This document shows positions 24,001-37,700 of a stretch of 64,000 bases of DNA, one piece after another; position 1 is the first letter of the stretch, and every line of letters begins with the position of its first letter. Source of the DNA: Manduca sexta (lineage: Eukaryota; Arthropoda; Insecta; Lepidoptera; Sphingidae); contig NC_051129.1 in assembly GCF_014839805.1 (NCBI RefSeq), positions 5,398,920 to 5,462,919 of the forward strand, written 5' to 3'. A program made the translations under genes and the position numbers. Under the pieces are notes generated by a model. That model saw nothing but the letters and a program-made list of their open reading frames with translations. It was not told the origin of the DNA and made no database searches.

Positions 24001-25840
24001 GTCGTAGGTGGCGATGCGCTGCACTGGCATCGGCGCCCGCGGCACGTCATAGTGTGAACATTCTTCAATCTGGAATTTACAATGGATCATTTAATGTGCT
24101 GTAAAACAAAAATGTTCCCACTCTCAGGACATAATGTATTTTATACGTGGTAGAACCACGTTAGGGCATGCATTACTACGAAAAATATATACATTTATTA
24201 CATAAAGGTAATGTTAAAATTTATAATAATGTCTCCTCATATTCACCCTGACCGTGAGACGCAGACAATAAACAATTACGTAGACTATATTCCAGTACGA
24301 CGTTGAGGAAACAATGGCAACCTTCGATTTCTCTCGGAAAGAATGAAACAACAGCGGGCAGTAAATGTATAAGGAAAACAAACAGCGTTTACCTTGGTGA
24401 AGGCTGGTGACAATTGTGTCGGCAGGGGCTGATGTGCGACGGGGGCTGGGGTCCTCGTGCGCCGCCTCTGCATCGCTCCACTAGCATCGAACACACCGGC
24501 CACTATCCTCAGCCTGTTGCCAGGGCATATCCCCTGAAAATAATGTTTATTCATGAACGTCTATACCTATGAACATCTATTAATTTAAATTAGCTTAATG
24601 TAGTATTACTTAGGGAAAGTACCTACGTCCCTTTATGTAGATTAGAAGATATAATTTAATACCGCGTACTATACATTATCTTGAAATTATTATTTGAAAG
24701 GAAATTTGAGTTGTGCCTACCATTATATAATAGCTAGGATAGTATAGGATAAGTTTTGTTTGCCTTGTATTTATGTGGATGCGCCTCTATACACCCCTTC
24801 GAAGATAAATGCGTGAAGTGTGTGTGTAAGTTTTGCTTATCATTAAATCTGTAAATGTAAACTGTATGCAGATTTTCCGCTAAATGTTAGGCAGGCATCG
24901 ACAACACGGTGAGGATCTAGGAAGTTCTTACATCACGGTTCACAATCGGGTGTTATAATTATTCCGTTATTCATCCGCGTACGTGAGGAGAGCTGAATGG
25001 GATTAAAGTGCATGCGTCACGGAGCTTACGTCATTGATAAAACTACTCCCGATGTTACTCGCTCATTGATGTTTCCTGTTACTTATTTGTTTTTGATATG
25101 CCAAAAGGTCAAAATAATACACAAACTAACACTTATTTTTGTGCGTTAAATTAAAGGTAAAACTATTAGTCATGCAAAAATAAAGTTTGTTATTACACCA
25201 ACGCGATTAATGCGTTTAATTATAAATTCTTTGATCATAATTTTTGAGGCGGTAAATGTTCGTTATCAGTTATTCAAAGTTACAGCAGCTCTAAAAAATT
25301 ACCTAATTACGCCGAGGGAATAAAAACAAATTTATGAGCAGTAACAATGTTACTGACGATGCGCGCGTACTGAACGACAGCCATAATATTCAGAATTATG
25401 GTTGACAATTATGCTTAGGGTTCTGTTGCTTAGTAATAACACGCATATCGTGCGATTACGGCTGTTAACCAATGTAGGTGTGGTCTATTCCCGGCAGGAA
25501 AATTACCAAGTTTAATAAACAGTACCTAAATGCCTAAACGATAATATAATATGTTTCGTATACTCTGATAGTAGATAAGTACGTTATTCTAGTCATTATG
25601 AACGTATTATCTTTGCGACGTTTAATACAATACAACTCCAAATGAACTCGAAGTCGGATCACCATGACAGGACGACAATTAATGGTGCAGTGTGGTTACC
25701 TGGCGTCCTCTCAGCGAACAGAGCCACCAGCCCTCGCTGCCGCCCGTGTTCTGCTCCAGCACGGTGAGCAGGTCGCCGCGCCGGAACGCGAGCTCGTCCG
25801 GCGACTCCGCTATGTTGTCGTACAACGCTCGCGCCATACA
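21039..25840 (-). CDS. p130CAS: p130Cas/BCAR1-family docking protein (SH3, YxxP substrate region, helical C-terminal half), N-terminal exon not found
   Basis: Eight exons on the minus strand join in phase: 25840-25700, 24533-24393, 24069-23758, 23176-22990, 22650-22410, 22001-21833, 21734-21511 and 21375-21039 (583 residues). The SH3 domain spans exons 1-2: ALYDN, ELAFRRGDLLTVLEQ, GWWLCSLRGRQ, GICPGNRLRI. The substrate region has only four YxxP sites (Tyr101, 116, 126, 175) around a Ser/Ala/Gly-rich stretch. Helical serine-rich-domain-like segments follow, then EEYDYV (Tyr354), matching the Src-binding YDYV of Cas proteins. A FAT-like C-terminal bundle and a TPL-repeat tail end the protein. 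Cas adaptors link FAK and Src to Crk at integrin adhesions. The first exon opens TGT-ATG-GCG in phase 0, so a short upstream exon or the internal ATG supplies the start. Confidence 0.92.
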
Positions 25841-28800
25841 CTGCAACAAATATTTATTTTTCAGAAGGTTAGAGACAAATTTACATAGATAGATTCTTTA
25901 ATCAAAGTTGTAAAGAGATTTAACAACAATGTAGAAAAGACACAGATATAGACAGCAGATTCTAGAGAGCAACTAGGTATAGCTATATAACTATAAGTAG
26001 CAAATTACTTAATAATTTCTGCAGTTGACTGCGCGTCTGTATCTATATTTATTGTAGACACATAAGGCGACGAATTTATCGCCTTGTCACACACAAATCA
26101 TGCACATAAATCTCGTTCCTATCATACGAGAGTTCCCTTGCGTCATCGCCGTTCATCTTCCTTTAATAACATAACAATTCAAGTTAGCACTGTTTACTTA
26201 TTCGATTCATGTCTTTAAATAGTTTTGTCGCATAATACGAAGCTATTTATACCGAATGCGCTCACTGCATTCTAATTATAAATACCACTGAAAAGTAATA
26301 TGATCTCAATTCAGTACTTTTTTCTATTCATTAACGCTTTGAAAACGTTCAATGAAATAAATACAAAGGATTTTTAGACATCTGTGCACACGTCTTTCCT
26401 ATTAGCATTCTACACCCTAGATCCCTTGCAATTTAGCGCATATGTTACAGACTGCAGCAACAGGCCCGTATTCAGAAGGTTCGGTTGACTAACCGCGATT
26501 TTTAATAAAATGTTATACTAACACACGTCACATAGTACTCAGGCTATTCAATTGATTGGAAAATGCCCAAAATCTGTTTATACCTACATGTTTTTTAGTA
26601 TCTAGCATCAAAAACGACATAAAAAATCGCCACAACAAGACTAATAACAATCGGTGTTCAAGGAAAGACATTTTTACGCAGATAAAAAAAATAAACGAAA
26701 AGAATTTGCCAATTTTATATAAGAACATAGTACAGCATATTACTTCTCTAAAATTACAGAAAATCGTCTACACTAGATGGCGAATCCGGTCCTGGGTACG
26801 AACGCAGCTGCAGCGGAACAGGCGCGTCCCAAATTTGGCCGATAATGACAGATTGCATTGTGCAACGCTGCGCGCGAACCCCGCTTGTTGAGGCAGGACA
26901 TGTTTCCGATCGATGTAATCACAATTGTTACTGACTTGTACACGCAAGATATTCATTAAGGCCTATTTGTTTCTGTTATGTCTAATTGCGAGCAATCACT
27001 ATCATGTCATTGTTCTATGGTGATTGATAACGTCATGTAACATATTAGAAATAATGTCTTTTGTTCTAGATATTTCAACTTCTCGTTGGGCATCGGCATC
27101 GTAATATTCAATTAACGTGTATGTGTCTAATTTAACGTGGGCCGTATTATCCCAAAGGACAAAGCCATTGAGGGGGAAAATTTTTATACAATATAATATA
27201 TATTTTTTTAACAATACAGTGTCTCATCCTAATGTATTAAGAGTTGAATCACTGTGTGCGTATGATAAAAATATCCTTTTATTAATTCCTAGAACATTAA
27301 TACCAATATTTGCCTTGACCTTTTGCTGCATCTAGATTGTTCCATTAAATTGGTAATCGAAACATTAATTTCCGACCATTTATCACATTGAACATTTTTA
27401 TAATATAGCACAAATTTTTATTAGGTACGGAAATGGAAACTAAAAATAAATTCAAATTACAATTACTTAATAATAAAAAAAAAATACCCGTAATCCGGTG
27501 ATTATCCTCACGCTACTTTTGTGAAGTTCTTTGCAGGTACACATTGCAATGTATTAATCTAATTTATAAACTCGTATTTGTAAACATACGACACTGTTTA
27601 CAAATTATTATAAAATTTTAAGTGCACATGCGCTCACCGCAATTACTGTATTCGAACTGAGAAACTGATCGGAATAATATTCATTCAAAACAAGTTAAAT
27701 ATAAAGTTTATGTTGTATTGAAATTATTAGAACCGGTCGTGCAGTAAGACGATTGATGACTCAGAGACGACGTCATTGTCGTGAGATGCGCCCAAACGAC
27801 ATCGGTATCAATACATATTATATCTTCAAAACCCTTAGTACTTTAGTGAGTCAGTAAACTTATTTTGGGATATTTCTGTAAATACATTTATTAACGTAAA
27901 TTTCATAGAAATTGACATATAAAAATAAATTATTTTCATACGCAATTTAAGAAAATTATGTAGGTGGAGAAGTTTATTAAATTAATCAAGGCCATTTAAA
28001 CATGGCAGAATCAAATGTTCATAAGAAAAATTTGTCAATACAGACAACTGATCTATCAACTTTAGCTAAGTTGCTGAAAGCTACTAAGTATAATATTTGG
28101 TCACATTGGAATCCCTAAATGTAGAGTTGCAAGGTTATGAGAAACTTGCTACCGATATTCCCGTCTATAAAAGGACAAGACCTACGTGTAAGTTCATGCT
28201 ATACAGTACTGAGTAAATCAGGTATAACAACAAAAACCTCACATAAAATAACCCAACCTGACAATCCTACTCAGTACTTTACTTTACGTAAATTATATAT
28301 CAGAAAACGTGTAAAATGTACCTATATATACTCCATAAATAACACATTATAGGCTCTTATAACAAAATATATGAACTGACTCAAAAGGCGTATACGTGTT
28401 TCAATTTATACAATACAAAAATAAATTCTAACTACGATGATGATACAACAGTAAAAATAAATAGATTCTTTTTAACAAAACGTGAACAAATGCGGTTTTT
28501 CCTCAACACGGGTTTTACTGCCGGGGAAATGAAGAAAACTGTCATTTTCGGTTACATTTTCGTGGTCAATAAAATATCATTGTTATTCTGCCTATTCGAT
28601 TATTTGTTAAAATTTAACGAGATATAAATTTTAACTATACTCTTTTTTACAAAATATTTTGTGTATTCTAGTCTTCCATAAATAATTAGAAAAAATACTG
28701 AAAATTATACAATAAAAATATTTTTTTTTATTACAACGGTAATACTTATCAGTTCAGGAAAAATTGAGCTTTCGATAATGACTACCTACTCGGAGAGAAC

Positions 28801-29939
28801 TTGGAAATTGGAACGTAAAAAGTTTAGACAAAAGGCCTTTAAAAACGCGCGATAAACGATTACCGAATACTTTCACTGACTTTTAATTAAATTGAATTTT
28901 TCATTGATCGATCAGATTACGAGATTCTGTGCCGGATACGTCTCAAATGATTCATGGCGCCGATGTTCGCGGAATTGCTGGCCGACATTGTGTGCCAAGA
29001 CGCCTCGTAGCCTGTAGGTAAGCCACGGTGAGGTCATTGGCTGACCTTAAATTAAATTCATGAAACCTCTAAAGCCGGGATCATCATATTTATTTTCCTT
29101 GTTGAGGTTAACGTGGTCCAGGTAGTAGGTAGTAGGTAGAATGTACTCCTAATAGTTATTTATGTACAGAATTAACGTTCTCGTATATTACAGTGGATTA
29201 ACTTTATTTATATTATCATAATACAGCGATATAATAGTAATATTTTAAATTATGTCTATTTAATTATAAACATTATATCATTATATTATGTATAGTTTTA
29301 TAATTTGTCTAGATGTTTTACATCTAATATTATAGAAACTTGATCAGTGAGGCGAATTGGCTGGTATTAACTGTTTTGTTTCATCCCCGCTTAATTAGGA
29401 AAAGAGTGACATGATTTATTTGACGTCCACTAATTAACCCCTTTTAAAGGAATTAAAATTGATCAAGCACTAAACTATATAAAATGTGTACTTTTCGAGC
29501 ACCTACCTTAATCGAAAAAATTACTAGTATTTTTCTCATTGTACATTCAATTAAAAGCCTACTCACGTGTAAATCCAACAGGATGATTAAAGAGTCAGGG
29601 CTATTTGCAAAAGTGAGGACATCAATGTTTCTAAAGCAGAAAAATACCGAGTACTTGAAAAGCAATGAACCTCAATAACCGCAATGAGACATTCGACAAA
29701 ATAAAACTTGACAAACCGTCGCTTGTGGTTAGTATAAATAATAGCAAAACACAGAAATCTTATTCCTTTCACAAGCCAGATGTTACGGAATCTTCCAACA
29801 CCTTCGCGTATGTTTTCGTCATACAAACTGCAACTAACAATTGTCTGGTGGTCCTTGTTCACGAGTCCTTGGCGGCACACAGTTGTACACTAGATGACAT
29901 GTGCATCGAATGCCATCAAGTCAACCGTTTAGGCTGTTT
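25841..29939. other. Gene-poor region upstream of the Cas SH3 exon
   Basis: No recognisable coding exon was found. A minus-strand donor-like sequence GCG|GTGAGCGC at about 27635 follows a TCAGTTCG, initiator-like stretch and could be a non-coding first exon of the Cas gene, but this is weak. A 101-codon plus ORF at 29665-29970 has no homology I recognise (see findings). The rest is AT-rich. Confidence 0.4.
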
Positions 29940-30105
29940 TCGCGGTCGAGCAGGCTCCATCATATGGTAGTGGGTCGAAAATCAATGAGGGCCGGCAGGG
30001 GACTGAATGGCGGGGCGCCGACCTACGAAGGTCGTCGTGTAGTACGGGGAGGGTTACCGCGCATGCGCCGCGTCACCCGTCTCCTCCCGAGCTATTTCTA
30101 AAGGC
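29940..30105. other. GC-rich island in the gene-poor region
   Basis: A short, sharply GC-rich, CpG-rich patch within AT-rich DNA. It could be a promoter or enhancer upstream of the Cas gene, but no core promoter motif or exon boundary is convincing. Confidence 0.3.
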
Positions 30106-33100
30106 ATTTTAACCTTTTAAAATCCCTACGAGCGCATACAATTCAAACGCAGACGCTTCTAAAACACAAATGAATTTCTTTGCTATTTAATGATAATTAA
30201 AAGCTTACAAAGTCGAAATGCTTTTACATTTTGTTAAACAAAATTTTTGTTTATGTTGAAATAATGTTTCCAGTTTGAATAGAATGTTTAAATAATTAAA
30301 CGCAATAATAATTCTATTTAATCATAGCTTATTAAGAATCATTGACCTAAGTAGTTACTCCCGTATTAAGTGCCTCTTTGTGAGTCTATACTAAGCCCTG
30401 GCGCCTATGCCTTAAATGGTTATGAGCCATTGTTCTAGCATTGGATATTTTTTGTAACTCGATAACCATGCATACGAACTTCATAATCTATTTGGTTCAA
30501 ACGATATTATGGCCGAAGTGTCGGTAGGTTTTGCGAGTCGTGGGGCGACGCAGCGACCTAAGCATACTAATCAACCCCTTCTACTAACCCAGAAAGGATC
30601 ACAAGAGGCATACAAGGAATTTCAAGCAAGTCTCTTCAATTTTGATTAGTGTGATCCTCGACACTAGCGACCCCTATGTAGGGTGCACATATTGAAATGA
30701 CAGATACAAAGCTTATAGATTTTAATTCATTTAAGGCCATGTTCGAATCTATTTAATTAGTTTTAACATATTACCTAAATATATTCTGTATAAGTATATT
30801 TTGCGGAATCAATAAAGTATATTACTCTTCTTCTTTTAATGGATATTCTACATTTCTAAAACATAGTTCTTAATTAATGTATTTTAGATTTGTAGAGCAT
30901 CATAAAGCGTGCACGATTGTTATTTAAATACCACCCGCAAGTGTTGAAAGACGTCGCATTTTCCCTTGACATAATAGAGCTGACGCAGACGAGAACTCGA
31001 AACAGATGGATCAGGAAGCAGTGGCCACTGTCCCACTGAAAATAGTCTTAACCGCATTGGTGCAGTTTTAATCGCGTGACATTATGGCCGATCTCGTCTG
31101 GCGCCGGCCGTCTAGACAGTAGTTATTTTATTTTAATTAAACATTTTTCCCTTCATCGATGGATATTCTTTAATGGCTAGTTATTATAAAAGACGTATGT
31201 CCAATATTATGCTTACAAAACAGTATCTTTATAAAGTCGTTTGTAGGCGCTAAAGTCAAAGTTATATGGCATAACTGTATACTTTTAGCATTATTTCTTC
31301 CGGCAATAAGCTAGAAATATCTGAAGTACCAATAATAAAATATTTTTATATTGAACAACTTTGTTTTTTTTTCTTTAAGCCGGTCTTATATTACAGTACA
31401 GACAACGGGCGTATTTAGTATTGTACAAAAGTCTCAAAATGTCCCTTTAGAATATCTTAGATACATTTGAATGACTCGCACACACTCATGTGCCATGTTT
31501 TTCTGTAAGATACTTCGCTGAGACTCATTTATTTAATTTCGACAATTTCGGTGATACCATTCGCCGTGATTATCGTCCTGAGAAAAATATAGTCCCGCAA
31601 TTGGTTTCTAAAAACCAAAAAGGGTCAAATGCAGACAAAATTCCGTTAAATCGCTATGACAGGTGACTTCAAGTTCCAATAGAATTACAACGAACAAGAG
31701 AGAGCATTACCTCCAAACGGCCACTTAGCCCCAACATCGAACACAGTATGCATATTTAAAACAACTGCAATATAGACCTCAGAGGCCTAAGGATTGATTG
31801 CCGCATCCATACATTAGCAGTTTAACAAGATATGTCTAATCATGCCATAAATCTGTCAATTAAAAGGTTTCTTGCAAACTAAAATGTAGCTTGTTATGTT
31901 TAAATATGGACCTCCTATCGAGTTTCCCAGGCTTGAAATTGCAATATGAAAACAATTAAGCAGATAAGTCTATTGTAAGACGACATTTCAAGGACAATAA
32001 CAACTAAACATGAAGACATAGTAATAAAATTATAACTATGCGTATCCGAAGACAAACCTTGAAGAATATTAGTTATGTTTGAGCTAAGATAGAGTTAAAA
32101 AAAAGCCATTAGTAGTACTTTTGGTTGTCGAAATTTATAAACAAAATTTATTCAATTTAATTTAAACATACAAAATCTTATCAGTTATATATCAATGTAA
32201 TTAGAGTTTCTCGGAATAGGTGTTGCTTAAATGTTTCTGCTTGGCCACAATTACATATTCAAATGTAAAATTTCGCCATAATCTATACAGGTAGGCACAT
32301 ACACGTTGGTAGTTATCGTTAAACATTAAATGCACTGTCTGAGGCGGGCAGTCATTGACCTATCTCGATAGATAAAAAACCCCTCCTACGCATAACCCAT
32401 CCTCCGATGCTCATTTGGGTTCAGTAAAGGGATGCCAGTTTTTGTGAAATACGCACAGATCTTTATGTGCCCTTTTTTACTCTCGATATATACTCGGAGA
32501 ATGTATTTTACATACGATGTGTGTAGTCGTATTTGTCCCAAGATTAATAGCGTGGAAAAAACAAAAACATGGGTAGATCTCTAAACGGACCGCAATAACC
32601 AAATCTAGTTTATGGGATTTTTGGATTATGGTATTGTGAGATTGTTTGGAAATGGTACTTTAGCTGGAGTAGAATTTGCATTATTTTTTTGCTTACAAAA
32701 GGCACCTTATAGACTTTTTGGCTATACAAAAATATGGCTATATAAAAAGGGGCGTTAAACATTTTTTTCTGGCATACAACAATGTTTTGTATTCCCAGTG
32801 GAGAGGGACCCCGACATGATATGTGACACGGAGATGCCACTTGCCAGCGTAAACATTTTGATGCACTACACAAGTGTTACTGTCCATACTTTGATAACGA
32901 TCAATGTGAACACTTCTAATATTTAAATACGAAAACATGTAGGTTACATTTTGGGAAATAAATTATACATTTAATACAAAATTTCATAGCTTTTGTTTAA
33001 CAAAATAAAAATTATATGAAATATGATGTACTCAAATAAATACTGATAAATACAAATAAATACGTATTTCTTTACTGACGTTTTTTGTTATTTTTTCAAC

Positions 33101-33968
33101 ACTTCATTTGACAGAAAATCATTAATTATATAACAAGTTGTTAACGATGAGGTAAATTAATATTTACTGTTTAAAGAATATTTAATAACCCACTTAATAT
33201 GCGGGACAGTTCATAAGTAAATGTCGCCGGCACGCCGCGCCGCGCCGCTCACTCGCCGACCATGTGATCAACAAACAACCATTCATTGATCTACTGTGGC
33301 CTTACTCTGAAACAATTATGCACCTACACTCATCACTTTCCTATTAAATTAATTAATTGTGGTTTTATAAAAAGAAACAACAATAAGTGAACTCTACGGG
33401 TCTCTACATAATACAAACATGTTATGTAGGGCGGCTACATTAAATTGCTGTTTTTTATATTTGTTACCCGTTCTTTTATGTTCACTTATGGAAATAAAAT
33501 AATAATTTGAATAGAAAGATTAGTGTTTTTTAAGATTAAAACTATCCGTCTGTAAGTGGATCACGCTGGGAATCTAAATTGAATATGCAAATAAGCGATA
33601 TATTGTAACATTTATTTATGGCGGGAATTGAAAACACCGCAGTAACAAGCAGAGGCAGCGGACATCGAGGGGCTCCATGAAAGGCTCTCCCTCCGACGAG
33701 AGGGCGAGAGGCGGCCGGAGGGACAAGAGCCGCAATTTCCCGCTGTATTTTATAGATACGCCGTCGCCAAAGAATAGCAAATGATTTTTTACATCTCTTT
33801 AACCGCACTCACAATCCTTTTTAACTGTCCACTGAACAACTCGGGAGCGTTTTATAACGGAGACTGGAGCGTGAAATTTTGTGCAATTTTAATCTTTTGT
33901 CTACGACGGTAATTAATTTTTAGTCATTCATGTTTCCCATTTATGTATTCATCATAGAAGAAGTTACG
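30106..33968. other. Gene-poor AT-rich region
   Basis: No gene was recognised. Small GC-rich clusters occur at 31080-31120 and 33218-33262. A moderately GC-rich stretch lies at 33620-33760. All ORFs here look like chance. Confidence 0.4.
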
Positions 33969-34020
33969 CTGGCGCCTGTGGCTGACACTTGTGGCGTGTG
34001 TCACACGCCTCACGCGCCAG
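33969..34020. repeat. Nested inverted repeats
   Basis: An outer pair CTGGCGC (33969-33975) and GCGCCAG (34014-34020) encloses a perfect hairpin GGCGTGTG-T-CACACGCC (33993-34009). The nesting suggests a structured or factor-binding site rather than chance. No function is known. Confidence 0.6.
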
Positions 34021-34559
34021 AGTTGGCTTCGGCCCAAATGCCACATTCGTACTAATTCATACATGGCTCGTACTCCGCGTCGCCGAATATACGCGATAAC
34101 GACGTGTGCCGCTTGCAAATTGCTGTTCCCATTTTTGTACAAAATTAAAAATAACAATGTTTAAAATCCTGGTCGTGACTACGTTCGTGACGAGGTAAGT
34201 AATTTATATGCAAATGGATGTTGTTCTAAAATATTACGTTCTAAAGTTACAGAAAGTACAGGAAACCAACTATCTACATAAGGTTTTTAACCATAGTTTA
34301 TTCTCTTTTAAGATTGCAGGATCCCTATATTTTTTCTTATATGAAATAAAACAATTGAGTAATACAACAGGACTGAGGATAAAGTCGTGAGTTATGACAA
34401 CTGATAAATTAGTAGTCACAGTCCTTATTCAGTTATAAACTATGTAACATGATGAAATGGAAGGCAGCTAGGTTTGCGAGTAAGTAGATAAAGCACGTTC
34501 GTGAGGGCGTTCGGCAAACGCGTGAGACCTTGTGTTCTAATAAATTAATGTAACGATGC
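34021..34559. other. Gene-poor region with a weak first-exon candidate
   Basis: The only item of note is a plus-strand ATG at 34157. It is followed by 12 codons of signal-peptide character (MFKILVVTTFVT) and a strong donor AG|GTAAGT at 34194/34195. No partner exon was found (see findings). Confidence 0.3.
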
Positions 34560-34740
34560 TCCTCCGTGCAGCGCGCGGTGTCGCACCGGCACACAGGCCA
34601 CTACCAAGTACCAACCGGGAGTCGAACGGTGGCCCTCGACGCGACTTCAAACAATTTCGTCTGATGCACAACTGCACTTCAAAACTCGAGTGCACTGCCT
34701 CTGATTAAACTCGGCGAGCGTCGCGCCGCTTATATTTTCT
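34560..34740. promoter_or_regulatory. GC-rich island with promoter-like features on the minus strand
   Basis: CpG-rich patch about 8.7 kb upstream of the Cas SH3 exon. Read on the minus strand it has ATATAAG near 34733 followed by GC-rich sequence, which would suit a promoter directed toward the Cas gene. The position of any start site is not resolved, so this is a suggestion only. Confidence 0.25.
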
Positions 34741-37700
34741 CTATTTGCCAACGGTTTCAATATACTGCCAGTTCATAACGCGAATATTTTTTGTATGCCA
34801 CTTCATATGCTGAAAAATAAACTGTACATTTGAAACTTCTTTCCGAAGTACAGCTTTTATTTTACTAAACTGTAATGGAAGTCTGACTACAATTTATTAT
34901 GCAATTTTACCTGCATTGCTATTTTTCATAAAATGGCATTAATAAATTTAAATTGAGTTTTAGAAATATTAAATATTAGGATAGATTCCCGATAAAACTC
35001 AATCATCGAATAAAATATAACTTTATTAGTCACTCAGTCAGGTTATAATTTATTTGATCAATAGGATTTAAAAGTCTGTGGACAGAGATTTATTTGAATA
35101 AGATCTTGAAAGTTTAAATTATGTAACTACATTAACTCATTAAGTTAGTAAAGCGTTCAATTAACCATATACAATCATTTACAATGACCAATTAACGTTC
35201 TATATTTTCAACAAAGCACCGCACACAAGACTGTGACGTAAGCAATTACCGGGGGAAAGTTTTGACTGCGCTGCCCGCCGGCAGACGGGTTAACGGCTCT
35301 CCAGAGACACTAAACTTTACTTACTTCTAGAATTATTGATTTCTATCTCATGTACCATTATTTTATTATAGTCGTAAAACATTAAGTCACCCTGGAGTTT
35401 ATTATTTAAGGAAATTGAATTAAGAAAACGGCAGCATAGAATATTTTATTTATTATGAAATATTATTACATTTTAATATTGAGGAACGGCATGTCAAACA
35501 CTGATAAAACTGAATTTCTTTTGAAAGTGAAAGAAAAGCTATAATCCTCTTATATCCACTTACAATACGCTATTAAGATCCCTAATGTTTTGTAGAGGCT
35601 CTCCCTTGGTAACATTTCCCCGCGCGTGAGTCTTTACCTCCCTATTCTTTCCTTTGTATGTGCCAACCGCGATGCAGGGGTGAGCGAAATATACTCATTA
35701 ATTAATGTACCATTTTTATATCTTATTGTAAAGAGCGCTGTTTCCTATATTAGAATAGGAATTAAGCGGGCAGCGCTAACTAGAGTTAAGTACACTACAC
35801 ATAAATTTCTTTTCATTCATTTCTAAATCCCTTTGTTTCTGCCGGCCGCACATAAAAAATGAAAAAGGCAAATTACTATGGTGCTGGCTCGCAGGATCTA
35901 ATGACGCAGCTTCCTCGAATGTTTAACAGAAAAAGTTTTAAGTGGGTTACATGTGTTGGATTCCCAACGCGGGCCTATTTATTTAGCTGATACCTCGACA
36001 GTAGGCAGTTTATTTAGTTCTGTTTCCGCTGGCAATCAATATGCATGTTAGCAAAATTGTAGGAAAACTGTAGCATTCAATTGTGGTTCCGTTAGTTTAA
36101 CTGTTATTGTCGATATAACATTAAAATGCAATAAAAATAATGCTTAATTGTAAGTATCTTCATTAATTTATCCATTAAGTGTTGACGTATCTATAAAGCT
36201 GGAGGTTATTTAATTTCGTAACAAATACATTATGTATATTCACATTTATCGTAAATATGTTATTTGGGGCAAGATCAAAACAGTTTGTGACATTGACAAA
36301 AAACCAGATGTTAGGACATATCGAAAATACGAGAAGATCGCCACTTAATTTAACCACTATTATAAAAGATCTTTTGTTTACGATAGATTTACACAGAAGT
36401 TTTACTTATAACGGTAGTCCAATTGACGTAACTTGATATTATGGACCTCAAAGTCGTATGTAGTAGTGTGGGAAATCATCTACCGATCTATGAATCAGAT
36501 AACCGCGGTGAAACGTTTGACTGTCCATAACTTAAAGGGTAGAGTGACGTAATGATGAATAGTGTCTTGAAGCTTCTGTATATTCGACGTAATCAGTCAG
36601 GCACATGGTTGAGATAAAAATGACCCAATTTTTAATTATAATTTTGAATTTGTTTTTCTATCATTATTATTCATTTATTTCAATAGTATACTACTTATAT
36701 ACCACCCTATATAATATAATAATGTCAACCATAATTTGTAAAGTACAAATACTTTTTCATAATTCCCAAATGTCGTAAAGAACAATATACTCAGTAATGA
36801 ATATGCGTGGACATACATATTAGGCGTGTTAAGTGAATTAATTATTATTCTGCCTAGGAAATAAACAAAATTGTTATCTATCTAGTAATGATATTACACG
36901 CACTAACTATTATACAATTACGAGTAATGTCGTACAACTTCTAAAATGAGGAACATTAGTGTTCGTAGCAACATTTTTGAGAGGTTTACTCGGAAGTCGA
37001 ATCCATAACATAACCTAAACAAACATTAACGTTTGTGCCCCTGTATTAAACCTATTAAACCCAAACTACAGGGAAACTTTACTATCGTGAATTTTAAATA
37101 TTTCATCACCCGTAAAATAGAATCAAAGAAAAGTTAAAACAGACAGCAAAGTTCCGAGACTAAATTAAACAATTATGTGATTCAACAGCAATTATTATTG
37201 AGGAATCTGTAGGTTTGTTATTCGGGCTAATGATGATTGCGTGTCTAAACTGTTTCTTCTGTTGCCAGAATTTATGTTTGGCAACGTTGTGTATGAGGCA
37301 AAAAGTAACCAGTGCTAAAGTACTTTGATTTCACCAAATCACTCGTAATCATCAGTAATTCCTGCAATTATTCAATCAAATAATTAAAACAATTTTCTAC
37401 TTCGAATGTACATTTGAATTTGCAAAGTAATGAACATTTTCTATCGAGGTAAACACGACAAGAGCGATGCGGCGCGCCATAAACAACGTTCAGAATAGAA
37501 ACTGCAGGATATTGCAACTGATATTGCGTTCATCAATGTTTCTCGCTTCCTATCGAGGTTTGAAATTGAACAGACTTCTTTTGGCTTTGTACCTTTGTCA
37601 GAGTTCATAGTGCCGTGTATCATTATTCATATTATAATCAATGAGCGTTTGAATCATACCATCTATTGAAAAGCTGGTATAGCAAATCGATGGGATCGTT

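Noticed and set aside
29453..29560. Minus-strand MRKILVIFSIK followed by GTAGGTGC as a first-exon candidate for the Cas gene
   Set aside because: The phase would fit, but a signal-peptide-like start makes no sense for a cytoplasmic adaptor and the donor is weak.
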